Positions 1-5,494 are shown, counted from the stretch's first letter. The stretch: DNA of 8,312 nucleotides from an uncultured Maribacter sp. (GCA_905479535.1 CAJQMW010000186.1:1-8312); one strand, 5' to 3'. Numbers and translations: made by a program. Notes: generated by a model from the letters alone, not told the origin.

Positions 1-2
1 CA

Positions 3-821
3 GTGTTTGACAGAAAGGAAAATGTCTTTCTTGCTTCGAGAAAAAGTCCAAAACAAGTTTTCTATGAATGGAATCGTAATCTATTCGAAAAGGATGGTGA
101 GAAAACAGATTTTGTAGAAAAGCTATTCTCAAATACAGAAAATAAATTTGCACCTGCTTATACACGAATAATTAATAAAATTGGGAAAGGAACAAACAAA
201 TATGTGGACCTTTTCCATATGATACACTATTTAGGGACACTTTACAATAGTCTGCCTCAAAATGACATTAAAATTTCTAAATATGTTCAAAATTCCAATT
301 TTAAAGACCTTGGCTTTTCTATTAAAAGTAAAAATACTAACAAAGGTGTATCTCAAGAAGAAATTGAGAAACTTCAAATTAGATTTAAAAGTGACCTTGC
401 ATTTGAACAGTTGATAAAATTATGGAAGGGAATTACTGATTATTTAGAGGTGGATATTATAGAATTTTATAAAACATGCAAATTATATCATGCGGAGACA
501 GACGTGCGCCTTCATATATTGGGCGATAGACCATTTCTACTTAAAAATGAAGAGGTTTCAAGCATCTATGAATCCGAATTTATTTTTCCATTATCCAAAG
601 GTGTCACTCTATATCGCTATCTTGGAAAAGAGCTCAAAGAAATATCTGCAGAAGATAGAATAAATGTTGACTTATTAATTTTTTTACAATCCAAACACAT
701 GGTTTGTGGTCCGGACAAAAGTTATTTGACAGCAATTGCTAATGTGGCTTTAAAGTACGATACTCAGAAAAAAATTAAGTACTTAGAAGATAAGGTGTTT
801 AAGATTTTTGAAAAAGAATAA
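3..821 (+). CDS. DUF4238-type protein, 5' end outside window
   Basis: The frame is open from the left window edge, and 272 residues are visible to the TAA stop. The GTG at position 3 is probably an internal Val codon, because DUF4238 proteins usually begin with a further 20-40 residues (a His/Pro-rich 'YLPKFYLKNF'-like segment) that are missing here. Visible features fit that family from memory: an early 'FDRKENVF' strand, then a Trp-Asn and an acidic 'EKLFSNTENKFAP' helix, and a late 'ILGDRPFLL' segment followed by 'FIFPLSKGV', matching the family's 'DnPv ... fplSp' core. The C-terminal 'FLQSKHMVCGPDK' resembles the usual closing helix. No signal peptide or membrane span is visible in this part. 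The biochemical role of DUF4238 is unknown to me; such genes are frequent in accessory and defence-like regions. The gene is markedly more A/T-rich than the arginine genes downstream, consistent with acquisition by transfer. Confidence 0.72.
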   Translation: MFDRKENVFLASRKSPKQVFYEWNRNLFEKDGEKTDFVEKLFSNTENKFAPAYTRIINKIGKGTNKYVDLFHMIHYLGTLYNSLPQNDIKISKYVQNSNFKDLGFSIKSKNTNKGVSQEEIEKLQIRFKSDLAFEQLIKLWKGITDYLEVDIIEFYKTCKLYHAETDVRLHILGDRPFLLKNEEVSSIYESEFIFPLSKGVTLYRYLGKELKEISAEDRINVDLLIFLQSKHMVCGPDKSYLTAIANVALKYDTQKKIKYLEDKVFKIFEKE

Positions 822-999
822 ACTGCAACCAAGCGGTGTATAATTAATTGCGGGCAGAAATTAAACAAGTGAAATTCCTGCAATCAGTTATCTTTAAATT
901 ATCAAACACCTAATTACGTGCACCGATATGCCGCTTAAATTCAATTATTAATCTGTAGCCGTATTTTAGGACGTGACATATTAAAAAACGTAATTCCAA
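822..999. other. Intergenic stretch, possible decayed flavobacterial cassette-type repeat
   Basis: I see no coding frame of useful length here. The left part (around 822-890) carries a weak inverted repeat, ATTGCGGG at 847-854 against CCTGCAAT at 877-884 with one G-T pair. The wording 'CAACCAAGCGGTGTATAATT' followed by TGCGGG resembles the large palindromic spacers that I recall between single accessory genes in Flavobacteriaceae. The matching outer arm is not visible, so if this is such an element it is decayed or only half is present. This is recall plus inference, not a demonstrated repeat. Confidence 0.25.
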
Positions 1000-1548
1000 A
1001 TGACTGACCAAAAAATAACCTTGAAATATATTCTTACAGTATCATTCGCTGTACTATTTACTTGGTTTATTCACGAGTTCACCCATTGGATTACAAGCGA
1101 ATTTTTGGGATATGAATCAATAATGAGACTAAACTCTGTATCCGAGGCGAACGGACAGAAACGAACGGAATGGCATAAAATTTATATTTCAGCTTCTGGT
1201 CCAATTATTACAATTCTTCAAGCGATAATTGCATTTATCATTCTTAAAACAAAGGGCTGGAACAAATACATCTATCCCTTTTTATTCGTCCCCTTATACA
1301 TGAGATTATTAGCCGGAATAATGAACTTCATCAATCCGAACGATGAAGGGCGAATAAGCGAATTTTTAGGAATTGGACTTTTTACAATATCAATCATCGT
1401 TTCTGGACTTTTATTTTTCCTAGTCTATAAAATATCTAGAATGTACAGAGTGAATTGGAAATTCAACTTTTGGACGACAATCATTACCATGGTGGCAAGT
1501 TCAATTTTAATACTATCCGACCAGTTTTTTGGTATCAGAATATTGTGA
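1000..1548 (+). CDS. Small integral-membrane M50-like putative zinc metalloprotease
   Basis: This 182-residue protein has a hydrophobic first helix (about residues 10-30) that contains HEFTH, a zincin HExxH motif with H25, E26 and H29. It is followed by 'SASGPIIT' at 64-71, like the conserved Gly-Pro turn after the first helix of site-2 proteases, and by 'NFINPNDEG' at 109-117, where D115 occupies the place of the third zinc ligand in the M50 'NPxPxxDG' motif. About four to five membrane spans can be drawn (roughly 10-30, 66-83, 90-110, 122-143, 157-173). No PDZ or CBS domain is present, and the protein is shorter than typical S2P/RseP enzymes. If active it would cleave substrates within the membrane; alternatively it is a minimal M50-like protein of unknown use. 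The ATG at 1000 gives a sensible start just before the first helix. The gene stands alone, with 178 bp before it and 205 bp after it. Confidence 0.62.
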   Translation: MTDQKITLKYILTVSFAVLFTWFIHEFTHWITSEFLGYESIMRLNSVSEANGQKRTEWHKIYISASGPIITILQAIIAFIILKTKGWNKYIYPFLFVPLYMRLLAGIMNFINPNDEGRISEFLGIGLFTISIIVSGLLFFLVYKISRMYRVNWKFNFWTTIITMVASSILILSDQFFGIRIL

Positions 1549-1753
1549 AAAGAACAGGAACCGCTGTAAAAGACTTGCCCCAATAAAATTCTAAGGAAGC
1601 AATCTTCATTAGTCTATAAAAATGAATTAAGACTGCTAGCTTGCTTACCGAGAGCATTGAAGATCTTCCAATCCGTTTTTATTTCCTAAATTAGATACTC
1701 GAGATTCACAACTATCTATTTATCAACCATTAGCACCTTCTTAAAAATTGAAA

Positions 1754-2131
1754 ATGAAAGTTACAGCTGAAAAAAATGAAAAAGTTGCTAATATGATCTT
1801 CGCATCTATTTACCCTCTTTACTGGAATAGATTGGAAAAGCATGGTAGAACAAAAGAAGAGTTCCATCAAGTAATAGAGTGGTTCACTGGTTTTGATGAA
1901 GATAAACTACAAACACTTATTGCAGAGAAAGTAACGTTTAGAACGTTTTTTGAAAAAGCAAAGATCCATCCCAATGCACACATGGTCAAAGGCGTTGTTT
2001 GTGGTTACCTAATTGAAGAAATAGAAGATGAGTTTGAAGTGTACAAACAATGTAGACGTTTAGAGAAGTTGATTGATGAATTGGCAAAAGGGCGTAAGAT
2101 GGAGAAAATCTTAAGGGAAGAAAAGAAATAA
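1754..2131 (+). CDS. DUF2200 family protein
   Basis: This soluble protein of 125 residues starts at the ATG at 1754. A TTG two codons upstream (1748) would also keep the frame, but the ATG is preferred because DUF2200 proteins begin close to the 'KVANMIFASIYPLYWNR' segment. Family wording recognised from memory: 'SIYPLYWNRLEKHGRTKEE', a Trp-Phe-Thr-Gly segment ('VIEWFTGFDE'), 'FFEKAKIHPNA', 'GVVCGYLIEEIED' and the ending 'KLIDELAKGRKMEKILR'. The match runs the full length, so the gene is complete. No catalytic motif or membrane segment is apparent, and the function of the family is not known to me. It lies 205 bp downstream of the membrane protease and 104 bp before the ureohydrolase gene, with no sign of tight operon coupling. 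Confidence 0.85.
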   Translation: MKVTAEKNEKVANMIFASIYPLYWNRLEKHGRTKEEFHQVIEWFTGFDEDKLQTLIAEKVTFRTFFEKAKIHPNAHMVKGVVCGYLIEEIEDEFEVYKQCRRLEKLIDELAKGRKMEKILREEKK

Positions 2132-2192
2132 AAACCGGAGCAAACATAACTCCCGTGAAAAGTTCTAGGCTGTTTTTCGTAGTCCATCTCCT

Positions 2193-2217
2193 AAGATAAA
2201 TTGGAGTTGTTTATCTT
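2193..2217 (+). other. Small 5'-UTR stem-loop before the ureohydrolase gene
   Basis: AAGATAAA (2193-2200) is the exact reverse complement of TTTATCTT (2210-2217), leaving a 9-nt loop. TGTTTT (2171-2176) can add an outer pairing with AAAACA (2224-2229), just before the ATG at 2236. There is no run of T after it, so it is not a terminator. It may only be a chance A/T-rich structure, or it may affect access to the start codon. Confidence 0.25.
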
Positions 2218-2235
2218 GCTTAGAAAACAACACCA

Positions 2236-3018
2236 ATGTCCAAAATAAACATCCAAGGCATACAATGGGACGCCAAATCCTCGTTTCAAAAAGGACCCGC
2301 CAAAGCCCCAGCTTTAATCCGTAAAGCCTTGTATGACGACTCCATGAACATGTATGCAGAAAACGGCTTTTCAATTGCAAAAGATGTAGTAAGTGACAAA
2401 GGCGATTTTGAAATCAAGGACTATTTTGACATCGAAAAAATAACCCTGGACCATTTGGAAAAGAACGGCAAACTACTATCACTAGGGGGAGACCATTCCG
2501 TAACCTTCCCAATAATAAAGGCATTTCATACCTACTATCCAAAATTGGATATCCTACATATTGATGCCCACGCGGATCTATACCATGATTATGAAGGCGA
2601 CCCTTACTCCCACGCTTGCCCTTTTGCGCGCATTATGGAAAATGGTTTTGCCGTAAAGTTGGTCCAGGTGGGAATCCGCACCTTAAATCCGCATCAAACC
2701 GCTCAGGCAGAGAAATACGGTGTGGGTATTCACGAAATGAAAGATTTAGACTTAAAGGCAATTCCGAAATTCCAGAATCCCCTTTACATCTCTTTGGATA
2801 TGGATGGCTTTGACCCTGCCTTTGCACCCGGTGTATCCCACCATGAACCCGGAGGACTATCCTCTAGGCAAGTTATTGATTTAATACAAAGCATAAATAC
2901 CCCTGTTGTAGGAGCGGACATCGTGGAATATAACCCTCACAGGGATTTTCAGGACATGACGGCCTACCTTGCCGCCAAGATGATGAAAGAGCTAATTGGC
3001 AAAATGCTGGACCGATAA
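2236..3018 (+). CDS. speB: Agmatinase / arginase-family ureohydrolase
   Basis: This 260-residue enzyme of the ureohydrolase superfamily hydrolyses a guanidino compound to urea and an amine; agmatine to putrescine is the best guess. The manganese-site signatures are complete: 'GGDHS' with H87, 'DAHAD' with D110, H112 and D114, and 'SLDMDGFDP' with D188 and D190. 'GADIVEYNP' (226-234) is the closing motif with the conserved Glu. The loop after DAHAD reads 'YEGDPYSHACP', close to the 'YEGEPLSHSTP' wording of Bacillus-type agmatinases rather than the Asn/His-rich loop of true arginases, which supports agmatinase. At about 260 residues it is slightly shorter than most agmatinases (285-310), the missing part being at the N-terminus. 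The protein is cytosolic, with no signal peptide. It sits about 1.6 kb upstream of the arginine biosynthesis cluster but has its own spacing and is not part of that transcript. Guanidinobutyrase or another substrate cannot be excluded. Confidence 0.85.
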   Translation: MSKINIQGIQWDAKSSFQKGPAKAPALIRKALYDDSMNMYAENGFSIAKDVVSDKGDFEIKDYFDIEKITLDHLEKNGKLLSLGGDHSVTFPIIKAFHTYYPKLDILHIDAHADLYHDYEGDPYSHACPFARIMENGFAVKLVQVGIRTLNPHQTAQAEKYGVGIHEMKDLDLKAIPKFQNPLYISLDMDGFDPAFAPGVSHHEPGGLSSRQVIDLIQSINTPVVGADIVEYNPHRDFQDMTAYLAAKMMKELIGKMLDR

Positions 3019-3075
3019 AATACCGTTCCATCAAAAACCATTACATTAGTTGGTATAAGCCAACCACTATTCAAA

Positions 3076-4443
3076 ATGTCAAAAAGACTAGTCACATACC
3101 TAAAACTGCATAAGGTATCGCTATTATTGGCATTGTTAAGTTCGGTGTTCCATTACACTTTTGCCTACCACCTAGAACGCACGGATTTCATAAAATTACT
3201 GAGCCTTTTTGCCGCACTTTTCTTTCTCTGCTATAAACTTATCCAATTTGAAAAATGGAACTATAAGTTCTTATTGGGAATGGGTATACTTTTTAGATTG
3301 ATATTCCTATTGGTAGAACCCAATCTTTCGCAGGACTATTTTCGTTTTATTTGGGACGGGTACCTCGTCAGTAATTTTATGAATCCGTATTTGAGTATTC
3401 CGGACCAGCTAATTACACAATCCGATGTAGTCATTGCCAACGCCCAAGAACTTTACGACGGTATGGGCAGTTTAAGCGCGCGGCACTTTAGTAATTACCC
3501 CCCGTTAAATCAATTCGCTTTTGCCATTGCTGCCGTTTTGGGCGGTAAAAGTATTCTCGGCTCTGTAATAGCCATGAGAGGTATCATCATTTTTGCGGAC
3601 ATTGGTATTTTCTATTTCGGTAGAAAACTTTTAAAGAACCTAAACCGCTCCCCCCACCTCATCTTTTGGTATTTTTTAAATCCGCTGGTCATCATTGAAC
3701 TAACGGGCAACCTTCATTTTGAAGGGGTAATGCTTTTCTTTTTTGTGTGGGCAATCTATTTAATTTCCATTAAGAAATGGCAATGGGCCGGAGTGGTCTA
3801 TGCTTGTTCTATTGCCGTTAAATTGGTCCCCTTGCTTTTTCTACCCTTGTTTGTAAAGCATTTCGGTTTTAAGAAAAGTATCCTTTTTTTCCTCTTTGTA
3901 GGTGGAACCTGTTTGTTCCTGTTCCTCCCCTTTTATTCCCCTGAGTTTATCGATAATTATTCCAAAACTATAGGACTTTGGTTCTCCAATTTTGAGTTCA
4001 ATGCAGGACTCTGGAACGGCATCAAATACATCGCAAAACAGTTTGATGCAAAGCCTTGGGAGTTTATCAAAACTTATGGTCAGATAACGCCTATACTTAC
4101 CATTCTAATGGTCCTGTTATTTACATTTCTGCGTAAAAACCAAAAACTTCCTGTACTCATAACATCGATGCTATGGATACTAACGTTGTATTATTTCATG
4201 TCCACTACGGTACATCCATGGTACATAATTTTCTTGGTGTTGCTGGCTATTTTTACGGAATATAGATACGCCCTACTCTGGTCCGCAGTAGTGGTTTTAA
4301 GTTATTTTGCATACTCAAAAACTGATTTTGAAGAGAATCTCTGGCTGTTGTCGATTGAATATTTTGCAGTATATACGTACCTACTGTACGAAATTATCAC
4401 AGCCTATGGCAAAAAGGTGATATTTCGCAAAAAGAATACCTGA
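3076..4443 (+). CDS. Polytopic GT-C-type mannosyltransferase-like glycosyltransferase (DUF2029/PIG-M-like)
   Basis: The product is a 455-residue membrane protein with about ten to twelve hydrophobic spans from residue 14 to 440. Between the early spans lies 'SQDYFRFIWDGYL' (85-97), which matches the acidic first-loop motif of GT-C mannosyltransferases (a D-x-x-R-x-x-W-D-G type pattern) and contains the likely catalytic Asp. Other family-like segments are 'NYPPLNQ' (140-146), 'LHFEGVML' (213-220), 'AVKLVPLLFLPLF' (247-259) and 'HPWYIIF' (380-386). Such enzymes use a polyprenyl-phosphate sugar as donor and act on the periplasmic face, for example on lipid-linked glycans or surface polymers. The exact donor and acceptor cannot be read from the sequence. 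It is 57 bp downstream of the ureohydrolase, so co-transcription with it is possible. Its stop at 4441-4443 is followed 25 bp later by the -7 box of the arginine leader. Confidence 0.75.
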   Translation: MSKRLVTYLKLHKVSLLLALLSSVFHYTFAYHLERTDFIKLLSLFAALFFLCYKLIQFEKWNYKFLLGMGILFRLIFLLVEPNLSQDYFRFIWDGYLVSNFMNPYLSIPDQLITQSDVVIANAQELYDGMGSLSARHFSNYPPLNQFAFAIAAVLGGKSILGSVIAMRGIIIFADIGIFYFGRKLLKNLNRSPHLIFWYFLNPLVIIELTGNLHFEGVMLFFFVWAIYLISIKKWQWAGVVYACSIAVKLVPLLFLPLFVKHFGFKKSILFFLFVGGTCLFLFLPFYSPEFIDNYSKTIGLWFSNFEFNAGLWNGIKYIAKQFDAKPWEFIKTYGQITPILTILMVLLFTFLRKNQKLPVLITSMLWILTLYYFMSTTVHPWYIIFLVLLAIFTEYRYALLWSAVVVLSYFAYSKTDFEENLWLLSIEYFAVYTYLLYEIITAYGKKVIFRKKNT

Positions 4444-4468
4444 AATGATGACTATTCAATTTTATTTG

Positions 4469-4476
4469 TACATTTG
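4469..4476 (+). promoter_or_regulatory. Putative flavobacterial -7 box of the arginine leader promoter
   Basis: TACATTTG matches the Bacteroidota -7 consensus TAnnTTTG exactly. A start about 5-7 nt downstream would place transcription initiation at roughly 4481-4483, immediately before the leader ATG at 4484, so the leader message would be leaderless or nearly so. A clear -33 TTG at the usual distance is not visible (the expected place reads GATGAC), which lowers confidence. Confidence 0.5.
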
Positions 4477-4483
4477 ACCCATA

Positions 4484-4567
4484 ATGAACGAACAAAACCA
4501 CATATTTACTTCTAAGAGCATTACTGCTCTTGTTCGTCCTTTTGCTCCCCGTCGTCGTCGCCCGTAA
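4484..4567 (+). CDS. Arginine leader peptide (putative attenuator peptide, 27 aa)
   Basis: An ATG opens a 27-codon frame ending at TAA (4565-4567). It starts 'MNEQNHIFTS' and ends '...LVRPFAPRRRRP'. Five of the last ten residues are Arg: CGT at 4535-4537, then CGT CGT CGT CGC in a row at 4550-4561, then Pro and stop. It lies just after a -7 box and 86 bp before the GNAT gene that heads the arginine cluster. The placement of Arg codons at the very end, inside a stable hairpin and immediately before a T-rich run, is the hallmark of amino-acid attenuators: stalling for lack of charged Arg-tRNA would cover the hairpin arm and allow transcription into the operon. A second hairpin, AAGAGCA (4514-4520) with TGCTCTT (4525-4531) and a 4-nt loop, lies within the coding part and may serve as the pause hairpin. 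The peptide itself matches nothing I recognise. The function is inferred from codon content, position and structure. Confidence 0.72.
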   Translation: MNEQNHIFTSKSITALVRPFAPRRRRP

Positions 4568-4584
4568 GGGTACGATATATTTTT
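4554..4584 (+). terminator. Putative attenuator terminator overlapping the Arg codons
   Basis: The stem pairs 4554-4558 and 4560-4563 with 4568-4576: CGT with ACG, then GCCC with GGGT (one G-U), with C4559 bulged. The tetraloop is GTAA (a GNRA loop) and holds the first bases of the leader stop codon. The tail reads ATATTTTTGG, five Ts at 4580-4584. The 5' arm is made of the second to fourth Arg codons, so a ribosome stalled there would prevent the stem, while release at the stop would let it form. The stem is moderate in strength and the T-run short, so termination could be partial. Confidence 0.5.
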
Positions 4585-4641
4585 GGAAATAGGTGAGTCC
4601 ATTTCCGTAGAACCATTAAAATTTTCCTATTTACTTTTTTT
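4584..4641 (+). promoter_or_regulatory. Mutually exclusive hairpins with T7 run ahead of the GNAT gene
   Basis: Two hairpins compete for 4585-4593. In form A, GGAAAT (4585-4590) pairs with ATTTCC (4601-4606), with a further GG/CC pair inside and loop TGAGT. In form B, AAATAGG (4587-4593) pairs perfectly with CCTATTT (4626-4632); G4585-C4634 can add an outer pair across one mismatch, and the stem abuts TTTTTTT at 4635-4641, like a terminator. The GNAT start codon follows 12 nt later. This could be a second-stage terminator/antiterminator switch, or form B may only be weak A/T pairing with a long 32-nt loop. Confidence 0.35.
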
Positions 4642-4653
4642 AAATCATCAACA

Positions 4654-5307
4654 ATGAAACTTGTTGTTGCCAACGAATCACATTTTAAATACGCACAGGT
4701 AATTTGCGATACCATCGGGGAATCCGCAAAGGTCCGTGGTACCGGTATTGCAAAACGAACGCCGGCCTACATTCAGAAAAAATTACAAAACGGTAACGCC
4801 GTAATCGCCTTGGACGGGGAAACTTTTGCTGGCTTTTGTTATATAGAAGTTTGGGGACACGAAAAATTCGTTGCAAACTCCGGGCTCATCGTTCACCCAG
4901 ATTATAGGGGACAAGGATTGGCCAAGAAAATTAAACAGCGGATTTTTAATTTGAGCCGAGAGAAATTTCCCGATGCCAAAATATTTGGAATCACTACCGG
5001 GCTTGCCGTAATGAAAATTAATTATGAATTGGGCTATAAACCGGTAACGTTCTCCGAGCTTACGGATGATCCTGAATTTTGGAAAGGCTGCCAAACCTGT
5101 AAGAATTTTGATATCCTTACCAGGACCGAACAAAAAATGTGCCTCTGCACGGGTATGTTACATGACCCGAACGTAAAGCCCGAAGTAAAGAAAGACAAGG
5201 TAAACGGGAAAGCTTTTGCTAGATTGAAAAGCATTAAGGAAAGTTTATTCCTAAAGAAGAAAAAGCCTCCCCTAGCCCCTCCAAAGGAGGGGAACTTAAA
5301 AAGTTGA
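4654..5307 (+). CDS. GNAT-family N-acetyltransferase heading the arginine cluster (candidate N-acylglutamate synthase)
   Basis: This 217-residue protein has a GNAT core at about residues 1-135. Motif A is clear as 'LIVHPDYRGQGLAKKIKQ' (78-95), with R85-G-Q-G-L-A forming the acetyl-CoA pyrophosphate loop. A C-terminal extension carries a four-cysteine pattern, C146-x2-C149 and C163-x-C165, that looks like a metal-binding knuckle. Bacteroidota often lack classical ArgA or bifunctional ArgJ, and a GNAT gene of this type standing first in the arginine cluster is the natural candidate for making N-acetyl- (or N-succinyl-) glutamate; this is inferred from context, not from catalytic residues. It is preceded by the Arg-rich leader. 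The start context 'CATCAACAATG' lacks a Shine-Dalgarno, as usual in the phylum. The last 15 or so residues ('KKKKPPLAPPKEGN...') are translated from an intergenic palindromic repeat, so the native C-terminus has probably been replaced. Confidence 0.82.
   Translation: MKLVVANESHFKYAQVICDTIGESAKVRGTGIAKRTPAYIQKKLQNGNAVIALDGETFAGFCYIEVWGHEKFVANSGLIVHPDYRGQGLAKKIKQRIFNLSREKFPDAKIFGITTGLAVMKINYELGYKPVTFSELTDDPEFWKGCQTCKNFDILTRTEQKMCLCTGMLHDPNVKPEVKKDKVNGKAFARLKSIKESLFLKKKKPPLAPPKEGNLKS
5263..5297 (+). repeat. C/G-rich palindromic repeat R1, copy 1 (inside the GNAT 3' end)
   Basis: CCCCTCC (5276-5282), AAA, GGAGGGG (5286-5292) form a perfect 7-bp stem with a 3-nt loop, preceded by CCTCCCCTAG (5267-5275 and neighbours) and followed by AACTT. 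It belongs to the same family as the copies at 5465, 6738, 7822 and 7927. Here it lies in frame inside the GNAT gene, giving the peptide 'PPLAPPKEGN', a tail I recall at C-termini of unrelated Bacteroidota proteins. Confidence 0.8.
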
Positions 5308-5372
5308 AACTAGAAAATCTAGATATTGAAAACGTTTTTAAGAATGTGGATTTTCTGAAAAAATTAAAATAA
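5304..5372 (+). pseudogene. Out-of-frame coding-like remnant after the GNAT gene
   Basis: In another frame than the GNAT gene, the stretch from TTG at 5304 to TAA at 5370-5372 reads as an ordinary-looking peptide, 'KLENLDIENVFKNVDFLKKL'. It has a hydrophobic/charged pattern and no internal stop, and its frame is open back through the repeat to about 5238. A plausible reading is that it was the original C-terminus of the acetyltransferase, cut off when repeat R1 inserted and shifted the frame. It could equally be an independent small peptide or chance. Comparison with orthologous acetyltransferases would decide. Confidence 0.3.
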
Positions 5373-5383
5373 AGCCCAATCTG

Positions 5384-5448
5384 TCAGTTCGAGCGCAGTC
5401 GAGAACGAGCTTTGAAATACGATTGCATCTCGACTCCGCTCGAACTGA
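5384..5448. repeat. 21-bp inverted repeat (flavobacterial palindromic element)
   Basis: The left arm (5384-5404, containing AGTTCGAGCGCAGTCGAGA) is the reverse complement of the right arm (5428-5448, containing CTCGACTCCGCTCGAACT) except for one C-C mismatch (5396 against 5436). The loop is 23 nt. As RNA or cruciform DNA it would form a very stable hairpin. The 'TTCGAGCGCAGTCGAGA' wording is typical of a dispersed intergenic element I recall from Flavobacteriaceae genomes. It has no long T-run after it, so it is not a classic terminator. Confidence 0.85.
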
Positions 5449-5464
5449 GAAATTGAATTTATAA

Positions 5465-5494
5465 ATTGTCCCCTTGAGGGGACTTTAGGGGTGT
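5465..5494 (-). repeat. C/G-rich palindromic repeat R1, copy 2
   Basis: The core is GTCCCCTTGAGGGGAC (5468-5483): a 6-bp stem around TTGA, followed by TTTAGGGGTGT. The whole 30 bp is identical to 6738-6767. Read on the minus strand it has the order 'ACCCCTAAAGTCCCCTCAAGGGGAC', equivalent to copy 1, so copies 1 and 2 face each other across the GNAT-argG gap. It lies 50 bp before the argG start codon. Confidence 0.85.

Noticed and set aside
1748..1753. TTG start for the DUF2200 gene
   Set aside because: It only adds Met-Lys before an ATG that fits the family's N-terminus, so the ATG at 1754 is preferred.
1549..1753. Possible small gene or promoter between the membrane protease and DUF2200 genes
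   Set aside because: No frame of useful length and no TAnnTTTG box with a TTG upstream could be found; only the short palindrome GAAGATCTTC stands out, which can be chance.
3049..3064. GTTGG/CCAAC hairpin before the glycosyltransferase gene
   Set aside because: The stem is five base pairs without a T-run, close to a start codon; too weak to call a terminator or operator.
4521..4715. Minus-strand open frame across the leader
   Set aside because: It is antisense to the Arg leader and the GNAT start. Its peptide has no recognisable pattern, and its acidic C-terminus is only the complement of the Arg codons.
4783..5133. Minus-strand open frame of 116 codons opposite the GNAT gene
   Set aside because: It lies wholly opposite a clear acetyltransferase gene and resembles no protein family; it is a shadow of the real frame.
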